Assembly: GCF_902459465.1 (NCBI RefSeq)
Contig: NC_047068.1
Span: 2,604,001 to 2,668,000 of the forward strand
Reading direction: 5' to 3'
Length of the DNA: 64,000 nucleotides
From: Asterias rubens
Taxonomy: Eukaryota > Echinodermata > Asteroidea > Forcipulatida > Asteriidae
The notes under the pieces were generated by a model that saw only the letters and a program-made list of their open reading frames with translations, searched no databases and was not told the DNA's origin. This document shows positions 23,291 to 33,190 of this stretch, piece after piece. The position numbers were made by a program, and so were the translations under genes. Every line of letters begins with the position of its first letter. The first letter of the stretch is position 1.

Positions 23291-23519
23291 GGGCGCCATG
23301 TTTAGAAAAATTAGTGCGAAAACTTTATGACTTTCTGCTAAAAAACTACAATTTTGCTAAAAACTAATGTGATTGAACACCCCAAATTGTTCATGCTAGT
23401 CAAAAAAACGTTATTCACCTTTGTTGCTACGTTTTAAAGTTAAAATTAATTACGGTTTTCAAGAAATCTTGAAGAAATTTGGGTGGTATGTAGCGAGAAA
23501 ACTTACCTCCATCCTGAAA

Positions 23520-23830
23520 CTTCCGTACATAACCAGTGTCCAGAAAGCGGACACGAAGCAAGTGCGTGATGTGTCAATAAACGCAACCAGTGGCAACCAA
23601 CCTTGGCCTATGCAACATGTGAGATGAACCTCTAGCGTGCTAGAAATTTGCACCACGGGTCATTCTGGTGACGTAGGGCTTGCCTGACACAATTGCATGC
23701 GTACATAACGAACGGACACGGAAATTAAAGCCGCCGTGAAAACAAAATTTGAGACCCTCCATGACGTTGATATTTTGTGAAGAAATGTACACTGCACACG
23801 CGGTGGACACGAAGAGTTATGTACGAAAAC
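23520..23830. promoter_or_regulatory. Right subterminal motifs of the nested transposon
   Basis: GTACATAAC paired with GTGTCC or GGACAC occurs at about 23524, 23700 and, inverted, 23806-23826. These are the same composite words as near the left end. From 23831 to 24203 only AT-rich sequence is seen before the right terminus. Confidence 0.65.
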
Positions 23831-24223
23831 GATAAGTTTGATTTCATGACAAAAATAACCAACATTACAAGGCAATTTTTTTTGGTCATAAATAACTTCA
23901 TGGGTAAATATAAAGGGCTTGTGGCTGATTTTTGTTTAAAAATTTCTTATAACGTTGTAGAATACCAGTTTTCAAAAAATCATTGCCGCGGATGTAACAC
24001 GGACATTCCGTTTCGGGGGCCTTATATTTGCCTGCTTAATTTCGTAAAAAATAAAAACTCACAAAAATGCTTCTTTTTTTAAGGTACATTTAGGTTACTT
24101 AGGTTATAAACTTTAACATTCACCTTGTTTAGTGAATTTCTATAACTAGGAACTGTAATATATTGAAGCAATCAAGGGCCACTTTTCATAAAACGAAATG
24201 TGTTGTGTATCATATCCCTGCAC

Positions 24224-24456
24224 TCAACTACGTGGTGCGGAATATACCAGGACTCTTCAGTTTTCAGAGCTTCTTCGTTGCTGATGATTTTCACAAAGCC
24301 TGTGTCGACAAGGGTTTGGATATGCTTGTTGTGAATTTCAGCTTTATCTGGGTGTTTTTGGAGGCGTCTTTCGTTCCGCTTCAGGTTTTGCATGACGGCT
24401 TCCTCAGTAGCTCTGAATTTGTTGTCGTCTTTGGTGCGAAGTAGAGGAGTGGCCTA
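24224..24456 (-). pseudogene. BEL/Pao reverse transcriptase, N-terminal part
   Basis: Minus strand: KDDNKFRATEEAV, NERRLQKHPDKAEIHN, LVDTGFVKIISNEE and WYIPHHVVE. This is the N-terminal RT block of Pao elements, directly continuous in frame with the protease segment except for a TAG stop at 24454-24456 that replaces a likely Tyr codon. The nested transposon cuts it right after VVE; the codons that follow belong to the transposon end. Confidence 0.88.
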
Positions 24457-25659
24457 GCGCTGAACTCCGTCAATCTCAATTCTGATGGTTTTTTCTTCAA
24501 GTGTCGCTATGGCTTGCTTATCTTGCTTCGAGCGAGTGACTTGCTTTTCAGAGTAGGGTAGGATGTCTGCTTGCCAGAGTCGTTCAACATTTTTAAGCAG
24601 ATCTGTGGGTGGCTGAAGGGTTGTCGTGAATAAGCACTGTTGCTCTTCTGATTGGCTTTGAAGGAGATTGGCTGGACCCTGTAGAGACCAACCAAGTTTT
24701 GTGCATACGGCTAATGGTGCTCCTCTGGGGCCAAATCGAACTGGTTGTGTCGGGTGAATGAGATCAACATAGTCTGAACCAATCAGGATTAGTGGGCAAG
24801 CCTTTTTGATCGGAGGCAAGGGTATCTGACGAAGGTGTGACCATCGTTTCTTGAGGGCTTCAACAGGATACGAGTACTCAGAGAGGCACAAGTTGTTGGC
24901 AGCAAAGGCACCATTGATGGGATATCTGACGTCAGAGTTGTCCCTGGGTGACACTTGCAGGTTAACTGATTTTCCTGCACATAGGAATGGCTCACTGCGC
25001 ACTGTAGCCAGGAGTATGTTGTCTTCTACCCCAGAAAGCTTCAACGCTTGAACAGCTGGCATCAGGATCATGGTTCTCATTGAACCGTCGTCAAGGATGG
25101 CATAGGTCTCCATCATCCCTCCTGGTCCGTGAAGCAGAACTTTTACCACCTTTAGCATAATATGATGTGGTCGGGAGGGTTGGTCGATGAAGAGGGCTTG
25201 CGTTACTGCTTCTGTGACATAAACCTTACTAGCTCCGCTCTGGATGGCAGCATGGAGGGCAGTCAGGTGCTGTTCTTTGCAGATGTTACAAGGTTTCTTC
25301 AGGGTGCAGTTTTCTGGCTTGTGGGAACGCCCACACCGCCAGCACCGATTCCTTTCCTTGATCAAGTTGATGATCTGTTCGGTTGTCAACTGTTTAAACT
25401 CTGTACAGCTGTTGAGGTAGTGTGTTGTCTCGTTACACTTGGGACAGTAGGCTTTGGGTCTGTTTGGGCCCTTCTGTCCAGAGTAAGTGGTGTTCGTCGA
25501 TGGGGGCATCGTTGGTGTTTCGTTTGTGACGAATACTGCTGTTGCAGGAGCATTCCTCTTCTGAAAGTGTTTATCCTTCTTATCGGTGGAAGGGTTGTCA
25601 CTCTTCTGGATAGCAGTAGCCTGACTGACAATTCGCCTCGCTCGGGACTTCATTTGCAT
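24457..25659 (-). pseudogene. BEL/Pao gag zinc knuckles and aspartic protease
   Basis: This segment of about 400 residues opens with a basic stretch (KSRARRIV) and then Cys/His boxes YCPKCNETTHYLNSC, CWRCGRSHKPENC and CNICKEQHLTALH, the zinc knuckles that bind element RNA. The protease follows: ETYAILDDGSMRTMI carries the D-x-G-S catalytic signature in modified form (LDDGS). Later words PLILIGSDYVDLI and GPRGAPLAVCTKLGWSLQGP are typical of the Pao protease to RT linker. It is separated from upstream gag by a frameshift around 25660 and ends in the TAG at 24454. Confidence 0.88.
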
Positions 25660-26365
25660 CAGTTTGCAAAGTGGAGTAGGGTATAGGTGTTGTTGGAGTC
25701 TACCTTAATTATGTCTCTACTAATGCAGTGCTCCACAAATCTATCTCTGTAGCTTGATGGAAGTTTGCTTAGGAGTCGGTCGACATGAGAACCGCACTTT
25801 AGTTCATAGCCATTCTCTCCCTCCAGAGATTTAAGCATCCCTACCAATGAATGCACGGAGAGGGAAAAGTTATCAAAGGCGTCATTGTCGTTGTACTTCA
25901 CAGGGGGCATACTCAGGATGGAGTTGATTTCACTCTGTATCAACTGCCGTGGTTGACCGTACCTTTCTTTCAAGGCTTGCAGAGCTGCAGTGTATGGCTT
26001 GGCTTCATGGATGAAAGCTTCGGCTAACCTCTTGTTGTTCCAGCTGAGTTTACCCAGCAAAACCTGGTACTTGTACGGCTCGGTTAAGTGGGGATGAACG
26101 TCGATCAGGTTATCGAGTGCAGTTATAGGGTACGGATTGGTAACTGCCAGCTGCATGGACGGTGGTTTTCCTTTAGATGGAGAATAAACAGACGGAGTGG
26201 TGACATCAACTACGTGTACTTATGAGCTGCAGTATTGCTGTATGTAGGGACATCACTCAAGTTGGCTATGTGAGTATTCTCAGCACTGACTGTTATTGTT
26301 TGACCCTGGGTTGGTGAGTCAGACAATGTTGTTTGGTTGATGGAAGATGGGGTCACAGTTTGATG
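25660..26365 (-). pseudogene. BEL/Pao gag core (DUF1759-like)
   Basis: The open part at 25659-26156 includes YKYQVLLGKLSWNNKRLAEAF, ALKERYGQPRQLIQSEINSI, FDNFSLSVHSLVGMLKSLE and LLSKLPSSYRDRFVEH, the all-helical Pao gag core. Upstream sequence to 26365 reads as gag linker (SSINQTTLSDSP...) but has a stop at about 26210 and a frameshift. The end of this frame (LLHFAN then stop) shifts into the protease frame. It would form the capsid-like particle. Confidence 0.82.
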
Positions 26366-27136
26366 CTATTTCTCTATCTCTGGTTCTGGATCACTGTTGA
26401 CCATGGCTGTGATCAGTCGTGCTTCATTTAGCTGTTGTTCCACTTCTCGCAATCTTCTTTGTCTTGATAGTCGTGTGTTCAGAGACTCGCACTGACGAAA
26501 AGCATTTCGCTCAATTTCTTTGGCACGTCTACGAGCCGCGAGGGCTTCCTCGTCTGCGTGTATCCGTGTGGCATAGGCCTCATCGTCTAGCCTTTGTAAC
26601 TCTTCATCTGCTGATTGATCTTCCTCAATCTGGCATTTCATCTCTTCCAGTTTAGCCTGTTTGCGTTGCTGTTTGAGTTTCGCTGATTGGGAGTCACTCA
26701 GTATTGACTTGAAGGAAGATTTACTGTGACGGGACTGTCCGCTGTAGAGTGAGTTCGATGAGTGAGAACTCCTCTGTGAACGAGATGTTTGTGTGGTTAC
26801 AACGCTATGTTCATCTGTTCTGCCGGAAGTTGAAGGATGGTGGTCAATAACAAAGTCCTGAAAGTGGGCCGGCATACGTCTGTCACGAGAGGACCGAGAA
26901 CGGGATTGGACGGTAACAGCACTTGTCTGTAGTCCAACTGCTGCAGCTGTAGCTGTGCTGCAAACCCCGGTAGAGGAAGGTGAGGTCTCGACGATGGTGA
27001 CAGTAACTGGGACTGGATGTGTACTGGTAGCTGGAGTTGCAACTGGAATAGTAACATCGCCAATGGTAACTGCATGGGTATCATCGAGAGGGGTTGTCGG
27101 GTTAATGTTCTCGGTCTCCATTTCATTCGTAGCCAT
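26366..27136 (-). pseudogene. BEL/Pao gag N-terminal region
   Basis: The frame opens at an ATG at 27136 (MATNEMETEN); an upstream in-frame ATG at 27157 would place codons inside the primer-binding region, so 27136 is preferred. The product is Thr/Ser/Pro-rich, then has a Ser-Arg stretch (SRSRSSRDRR) and a charged coiled-coil (KQQRKQAKLEEMKCQIEE to RQRRLREVEQQLNEARL). It stops at 26366 out of frame with the gag core. No separate function is assigned. Confidence 0.78.
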
Positions 27137-27141
27137 AGCCG

Positions 27142-27176
27142 TAGGTCGCTGGTTCAAATACGGGCTCGAAGGACCA
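27142..27176 (-). promoter_or_regulatory. Extended primer-binding site resembling the 3' half of tRNA-Tyr
   Basis: The plus strand directly abutting the 5' LTR reads taggtcgctggttcaaat, then acgggctcgaaggacca. From memory, the conserved eukaryotic tRNA-Tyr(GTA) 3' part runs TAGGTCGCTGGTTCAAAT, CCGGCTCGAAGGA plus CCA. The match extends through the acceptor stem, the T arm and into the variable loop, with one mismatch and one extra G. The element RNA, on the minus strand, therefore carries the complement as a primer-binding site about twice the usual 18 nt. Confidence 0.8.
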
Positions 27177-27720
27177 TGAAAAGAAGGTGTACTTGTACTT
27201 TGATTGTAGTGGTTTATTGGTGATCATATACCCGTGGTTCTATAGAGAAAGCAGAAATTAACCCCAATCAATTATACATATTGGGCTGGTATAAGTAATC
27301 ATCGTTATACATTATACACTATGATATGGGCCTACATGTACATTTATATGCATTGCAACAATGTGGATGTAAACAAATCTAAACGTGAATTACATGGAAA
27401 ACCAACTTCCCTTAAAATCAACCTTTGCAATAATTAAAACAGTACTCACGATTAAGATGCACGCACAGGACTTTGGTGATTAATAGAAGTTATTCGATGA
27501 TTGGATTAACCTGGATATTTAGGAATTACTTGAGGAATTAACGTGATTAATTTGGATTTGGACTTGTAAAATGGCGATTGGTATGATCATGGAAACATTG
27601 GAGATTTTGATTCAAGAGAGGGCGCTATAACAAAAACTGTCCTGATGCGGAGACTTTCTGACAGCCACCCCAAATTTAGGCTCTAAATTTTATCAAACAG
27701 AGAAAGTCTTCAAAAGTCCA
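27177..27720 (-). repeat. BEL/Pao 5' LTR
   Basis: It pairs with 13582-14125: the same length and the same TG...CA ends. About ten base differences are visible by eye. Confidence 0.92.
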
Positions 27721-27744
27721 CGTGGCACACCCAGCATAATGAAC

Positions 27745-27985
27745 CATTTTTGTAGAGCGCATATCACAATCACAGAGAAGTCCCTATGCGCTTTGAGAAG
27801 AAAACAAAAGAGAAGTAAATAGAGATGTGAAGTAAATACAAAAGCAAAATTTAGTTGATACAGAAAGAAGTACTGAAGGCTATTGCAAAAATAAATGTGT
27901 TTTTAACTTTGTCTTAAATAAATTCACTGTTTGAGCTTGTTTTATGGTGTCCGGAAGACTATTCCATAATTCTGCATAATTCAGC
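27745..27985 (-). pseudogene. LINE 3' end remnant (L2/CR1-like)
   Basis: On the minus strand the words NSLPDTIKQAQTVNLFKTKLKTHLF are followed by a stop and a roughly 150-bp tail with aaagcgcatagggac. This is the C-terminus and 3' UTR of an L2/CR1-like LINE, 5'-truncated. It abuts the BEL right edge. Confidence 0.7.
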
Positions 27986-29449
27986 ATGTTCCGGAAACTC
28001 GCTTTTTTTAGTGCTGTAACAACTTAACGATATGTATCGTGGGACTTGCCGCTCCATAAATCGCGATGCACAAGTAAAGGGCCCAAGATTCTAAAATCGT
28101 AGCGTTATTGGAAATAAAGCAAAGAATAATTCAACGAAAGCAACCAATCATTCAATGCAGTTTTTGCAGATATAACGTTAAACTTTTTCGCTACCATCTG
28201 TGAACATGATTGAACCTGCGGACGGCCAACCAGTGCGTTTTTTTTATAAGGTGTTTACTTTCTTCCCTTTCAGTCGGATAAACTCTGCGGATATTGGCTG
28301 TGACTATTCAAGCCTTTTTAGTCCGATTTCTCCTCTGCTATTTAGTACCAATGATTATTGTTGAGGACGATATTATACCAGTCTCTTACGAGCCTTTGGT
28401 CGAGTAACTCGGCGCGTTTATTGACGGTGACTATGGATTTGGTCATGGAGACACCTATGATTTGTTGAGAAGGGAACCAAAATACCACTGATGCCAAATT
28501 CATAAGGTTAATAAAATGTTTTGGTCTTATCATAGTTGCTCTATGGTCTGATTGGCTCTTCCACAGCAAAGACCTCCTGATTGGTCGCCAATGTGAAGAC
28601 ACTTGCGTGCACGTGAATTATACCCAATGCGCTCTGTACAAGAAAATACCGTGTAATTTTAACAGTGTGTTATATTTTTAGTCCACTAGGTAATTACCCT
28701 TATTATTTGGCTTAGCGGGGAAATACTCAGTGCAGTTGAGATAATAAAATTAATACACTGACATAGCCCATTGAATGAAAACTATGCTCAAAAGTCAGGA
28801 CAAAATAATCCATTTATGCGGATAATGCGTTTACTTTGTCTTCATCCAGGATAGGTAATTGACATAACCTCATCCTTGTTTATAATGTACTTCATATTTT
28901 AACTTCAATCTTATTTCAATCTTTAGCGTAATAATTAGACCAACAAGGGAACACACAGTTGAACAACTATCTTGGGACACCCACACCCCTGTAGACTACC
29001 ATTTTTGTTACACTAATCAACAATTTACAAATCTAAAAGAACGAAATGAAGAGACAAACACCCCCCCCAAAAAAAAAAAATAATAATAATAATAATAATA
29101 TGGGTCTACAACATTACATGTACATCCTCAACTAACCTTTAACATCGATTTCAAGAAACATTCATTATATCAATAAGTCGCTCCCTTATTGGGATTTACC
29201 AAAACTATAGACCAAAACATCAACAAACAAACAAGTCGAAATAAGTATACATAAAATAAGTTTAAAGGGCATGGATGAAGAGAAACAAATGGCAAAACAC
29301 TGATTTTTTTTTTTTCTTGAGACACAAAGAAAAGGACCATAAAAAAGAATCAAAGAAAACAACTCAAATAATAAAAGTATAGAAATCTTATGAATGTTAT
29401 ATGAATCTTTAAAGCTAAAACATCCTCAATCATTTTAAATACAGTTCCC
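27986..29449. other. AT-rich, no recognised gene
   Basis: There is a simple repeat (taa)n at 29078-29100 and poly-A/poly-C patches near 29060. No domain or structured repeat was found. Confidence 0.5.
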
Positions 29450-29453
29450 AATC

Positions 29454-30564
29454 GGGCCAAAGCCAAAAGTGGTCATCCTGAGCTCTAAATTTTCAAGTAT
29501 TTCTTTTGGGTGAAATAAGTATGTAGCTATGTAGAGTAATATCTAAAGTTTCAGGATTAAAAAAAGAAAATGAGATATAGTCTCCTACAATGCTAATTAT
29601 GAAGTGATTTAAATGAGAAACAAGCGCTTAGAGTGCGACAGGACGGAATGATTAATTAAAACTATAATAACTTAATTAACAGATTTATCTGTTTTGTTAT
29701 TTTTGTATATAGACTAGCTGTTCATGGAGCACATATATCTAAACCAAATAATTAAAATAATTTTGTTAATTTATGCGAATATGCAAATCTAAAGGTAATA
29801 ACTCGTCCTGTCGCATTTTTTAACCTATTAATATTCAAATGCTTAATTTTGTAATTATTTGTATGAATTCTTCTAAACTATCAATGACAAGTGTGTTCCT
29901 CCAAGTAGCTTAATGAGGCAATCCGTAGTGTTCATAACAGGACAAAAACAAGTGCGACAGGACGGAATAGGTGCGACAAGACGGAAAACAAGTGCGACAG
30001 GACAAAATTATCTAGTCAGTTTCCCATTGTATGCTTTGTTTTTATATGGTTATTTATACACTGGCTTAAAATGGATTAAAAACATTTAATTAGACCCATT
30101 TTTATAATGGTTAGCTATAATTGATTAAAACCATGTGGACGAAATTCCGTCCTGTCACATTTCCGTCCTGTCGCATTAATATCATAATTAGTCCTCCAGT
30201 AATTGAAAGAAAGAAACATGCAAAAACTATTCTATTTCTGTAGGTTAGAGTATTTGAGGGTATACTTGATTATAAAATAAAACAATCTAATTGGGTGCAT
30301 TAATTTTGATAAAAATGAAAAAGATGTTTGAATGTTTAAAATACATGTTTTTATCGATCCGTTCTGTCTCGCTGAAGAATTTGTGTTACTATGGTAACAC
30401 ACTGAAGACAGTTTGATTTTTGCTGGGTGCTTGCTTGGGTCAAGTGGTTACTTGTTTACATAAATACAATAAATTGTCTTCTAATGTAACACATTATTAA
30501 TTGCACTGAAAAGACTACATCAAATTCCGTCCTGTCGCACGAACGATAGTTTTGGCTTTGGCCC
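29454..30564. mobile_element. 1.1-kb non-autonomous element packed with a 16-bp motif
   Basis: The left terminus GGGCCAAAGCCAAAA and right terminus TTTTGGCTTTGGCCC are 15-bp perfect inverted repeats. AATC flanks both sides (29450-29453 and 30565-30568), consistent with a 4-bp target duplication. Inside, GTGCGACAGGACGGAA or close variants occur at 29633, 29952, 29971 and 29992 (plus), and in reverse complement at 29804, 30144, 30161, 30357 (diverged) and 30525. No ORF is supported. It is probably mobilised in trans by an unknown transposase. Confidence 0.78.
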
Positions 30565-30608
30565 AATCCAATTATACAAAGTTATTAAAACCTCTGTCCC
30601 TCCGAATA

Positions 30609-30755
30609 CATCTCTCTTAATATGTGTGCTAAGGTACGTCGTCAATCTAACCCAAAACGAGGCTGTGGGCGCAGCCACTGCAAGTAGTGGCGGATGTGCG
30701 CCATAGCCTCATTTGGGGTTAGAATTATGACGTCATGCATAAATATTAAGAGAGG
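30609..30755. repeat. Foldback element
   Basis: The left arm (ctctcttaatatg ... tctaacccaaaacgaggctgtgggcgca) is matched in reverse complement by the right arm ending attaagagag. Together they form one long imperfect hairpin with a loop near 30690. Confidence 0.75.
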
Positions 30756-30995
30756 CGTATAACACCCCCACCCACATTACATTTCGAAATATTTGTGAAA
30801 AGGATTTTCATCGCTAGTCTTAATTATCATCTCTCACTTGTGCACTATGCTACATGTGTATGTGGGAACAGGAAGCTTGGTTGTTACTGTTTAGGCCTAT
30901 GCCTTGGTTCATAAAACAGTAGAGTTGGCAAGTGTTTACTTTCCAGTTGACATTGCAGCTGACTGGGATTGTGTTCTTAATTTAGTTTGCTTTAA

Positions 30996-31380
30996 AGACA
31001 GTGGACACTATCGGTAATTGTTAAAGGCCAGTCTTCTCACTTGGTGTATCTCAACATATGCATAAAATAACAAACCTGTGAAAATTTGAGCTCAATCGGT
31101 CGTCGAAATTGCGAGATATTAATGAAAGAAAAACCTCCCTTCTGTCACACGAAGTTGTGTGCTTTCAGATTCTTGATTTCGAGACGTCAAATTCTAAATC
31201 TGAGGTCTCGAAATCAAATTCAGAGAAATTTACTTCTTTCTCGAAAACTACTCCACCTCAGAGGGAGCCGTTTCTCACAATGTTTTATACTACTGTACCA
31301 ACCTCTCCCCATTACTCGTTACCAAGTAAGCTTTTATGCTAATAAATATTTTGAATAATTACCAATAGTGTCCACTGCCT
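30996..31380. mobile_element. TTAA-type MITE, copy 1
   Basis: Termini AGACAGTGGACACTATCGG and CCAATAGTGTCCACTGCCT form about 20-bp imperfect inverted repeats. TTAA flanks both ends (30992-30995, 31381-31384), like piggyBac or Kolobok targets. An internal hairpin around 31168-31215 pairs gatttcgagac with gtctcgaaatc. A second copy is at 39626-39944. It has no coding capacity; the overlapping ORFs at 31086-31358 are not supported. Confidence 0.85.
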
Positions 31381-31384
31381 TTAA

Positions 31385-31837
31385 AGTGGCAGTCAGGTTT
31401 TAGTAGTTGCTAAGTTTAAAGTGATACTCTGAGGATTGAATAGCATTTGGTTTTTCTATATCTTACAACTTATTTTTATTGTAATGCTTTTTGTTTTGGA
31501 AGATACTTATAGCTGTTATTTTCATGTATTTAACAATACTTAAACTTGGACAAATCTCTCCGTAGGCAAAAAAACACACCTTTTTTTTCTTGTACTAAAA
31601 AGTCGGTATATGACCATAGCCTATGGACACCCCAATTCCCATACAGAGGTCTTGAATGATATCTTATTATAAAACAATTAGAAGCGGTCCAGGCATGGTT
31701 AAACTTCTTTTGCCATTTGTCCATCGTTTACATACACATTTTCTCCCAGCCTCTTTTTAGCCACTGTGGGAAACAATTTCCTGCACACAAGTTTACTCAA
31801 CATTAGTTGGCCAGTGACTGTTTGAGCAGACAAGATC
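31385..31837. other. No recognised gene
   Basis: AT-rich; ORFs on the minus strand (31530-31724, 31699-31899) have no recognisable domain. Confidence 0.45.
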
Positions 31838-32181
31838 ACGCTGCCTTGGACTGGTCGAGTTGGTCTTTGAAAAGCGTTACCGTTTGCTATAAAATGCATG
31901 GTTGGAAAGATGTTCTAAAGGTTAAATACAATGATCCACACAAATATGCCTCGAAACTGCGTGGTTTTCATATGGTCGGCCATTTATGACTCTAATAAAG
32001 GTCGACCGTGTTAGTTCGCAAAGCAAAAGGAAAACCACACAATTTTGAGGCAAATGTGTGTGGATCGTTGTATTCTACTTTTAAAACATCTTTCCAACCA
32101 TTTGCATTTTATACACAAACGGTTACACATGCTTTTTATACTGCCAACTCATCCGATCCAAGGCAACGTGTCCCTTTAACC
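31838..32181. repeat. Foldback element with about 150-bp arms
   Basis: The left arm includes gccttggactggtcgagttgg, ggttggaaagatg and gatccacacaaa. The right arm carries their reverse complements (tttgtgtggatc-like, catctttccaacc, ccaactcatccgatccaaggc). The arms meet near 31985, around cggccatttatgactc. It is a snap-back repeat with no ORF of interest. Confidence 0.8.
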
Positions 32182-32499
32182 CAACCATCTGACCTCCAAA
32201 GTCATATCAACAAATCGTTGCATAAGAACTAATGCCTTGTACTTCTCATACATAAAAACATGCTGGCAGATATGACATATCACACATTATGAGAAAATAC
32301 AACATTTTTGGAATGTTTCTAGGCATACGTTGTATATGGTAAACTTCATGGAAGATGTATGTTGTTCCTCACCACACTCACTCTCTTCCCCCCATACCAC
32401 CCATCTAACGCCCTTCCCTCTCTGTTCAGTCACAATTTTCGTTTAAAAACAAAAACACGACTCCAACTGTTTTAGAGTTGCCTGTCCCATAAAAGTGCT
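32182..32499. other. No recognised gene
   Basis: AT-rich unassigned sequence. Confidence 0.4.
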
Positions 32500-32760
32500 C
32501 CTCATTTTCCAATGATTGCGCCGATACCTTAACTACCTCTTTGCATTAACAAAGATGTTTGGTGCACCTACATGTATGTCCTGGAAAAACAAAACAATCA
32601 GTGTCTTCGTGGCTACACTGTCTTCCCTATTCACAACATTTCTCTGCAGGCTGGCTTCATGGAGGATTTTTCTCTTCCTTTCCAAACAAAATTTGTCATT
32701 TTTAGGGTCACACTAACTCTAGTGAAAACAAAAGGGTGGCTTTCCTCAGGAATTTTGCAC
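32500..32760 (+). repeat. Dispersed repeat shared with 12570-12830
   Basis: This is the plus-strand copy of the pair described at 12570-12830 (catgtatgtcctgg, gtggctacac, ttccctattcacaacatttctctgcaggct). It contains no supported coding region. Confidence 0.6.
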
Positions 32761-33190
32761 TAGCAATTTAAAAAACGACTACATTTTAAGACTGAAACAT
32801 TTCCATTGAAACGAATCATTTTCCCTAATTATTGTTGGTTATGTTTGTTTGTTTGTTGGTTTGTTAAAAAGAAGTGCCAGATTTAGGCCTTTGTTCTCCG
32901 ACTTGGATCATTCTGAATATTTAAGACTTAAAAACTGTGTTGGTAAAGTGCATTCTAGAGGACATGTACAGTACATGCCATGTAAGTTGATTTGAAATTC
33001 AGCTGGTGTTGCTCTGGCATGTGTGGCACTGGTAATATTATTCAGGGATTTGGTTTCAGGGACCATCATAACCATACCTTACTACAGGGGGGCAGTGACT
33101 GTTAGTAATACATAGGTTATATAATGGAGCTCTGTGGTCAGGCAGAATAAACAATGTACAGGTGGCCTAACCTTTCACTACCCTATCATG
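32761..33190. other. No recognised gene
   Basis: AT-rich, with a short gttt simple repeat near 32846-32866; nothing else is visible. Confidence 0.4.

Larger units (their letters stand above)
17029..24223. mobile_element. 7.2-kb DNA transposon, unassigned superfamily, inserted in the BEL RT
   Basis: The left end GTGCAGGGATATGATACA and right end TGTATCATATCCCTGCAC are perfect 18-bp inverted repeats, with weaker match further in (about 27 bp). TCAA occurs at 17025-17028 and 24224-24227, a 4-bp target duplication. Removing one copy plus the element rejoins the two halves of the BEL RT reading, which confirms the boundaries. It carries a minus-strand transposase (18829-21873), a 222-bp tandem array (22190-23290) and many composite subterminal motifs. 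A 4-bp duplication is known for Sola-type elements among others. I cannot assign the superfamily from sequence alone. Confidence 0.9.
13582..27720 (-). mobile_element. BEL/Pao LTR retrotransposon, minus strand, with nested DNA transposon
   Basis: Two 544-bp direct repeats (13582-14125 and 27177-27720) bracket gag, protease, RT, RNase H and integrase segments, all on the minus strand in BEL/Pao order. A DUF1759-like gag, zinc knuckles, a Pao-type protease, RT with YVDN, RNase H and a DDE integrase with a C-terminal module are all readable. The RT is split by the 17029-24223 element. The LTRs differ at about ten sites by eye, so the insertion is fairly young, yet the coding region has several stops and frameshifts. 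I find no target-site duplication at the outer edges (caccc against cgtgg). Confidence 0.92.

Noticed and set aside
27141..27176. A real tRNA-Tyr gene
   Set aside because: Only the 3' part is present, the CCA is encoded, and it abuts the LTR; there is no acceptor 5' strand, D arm or anticodon arm.
13582..27720. Endogenous retrovirus
   Set aside because: Protease, RT, RNase H and integrase words are of the BEL/Pao type, and no envelope-like frame lies between integrase and the 3' LTR.
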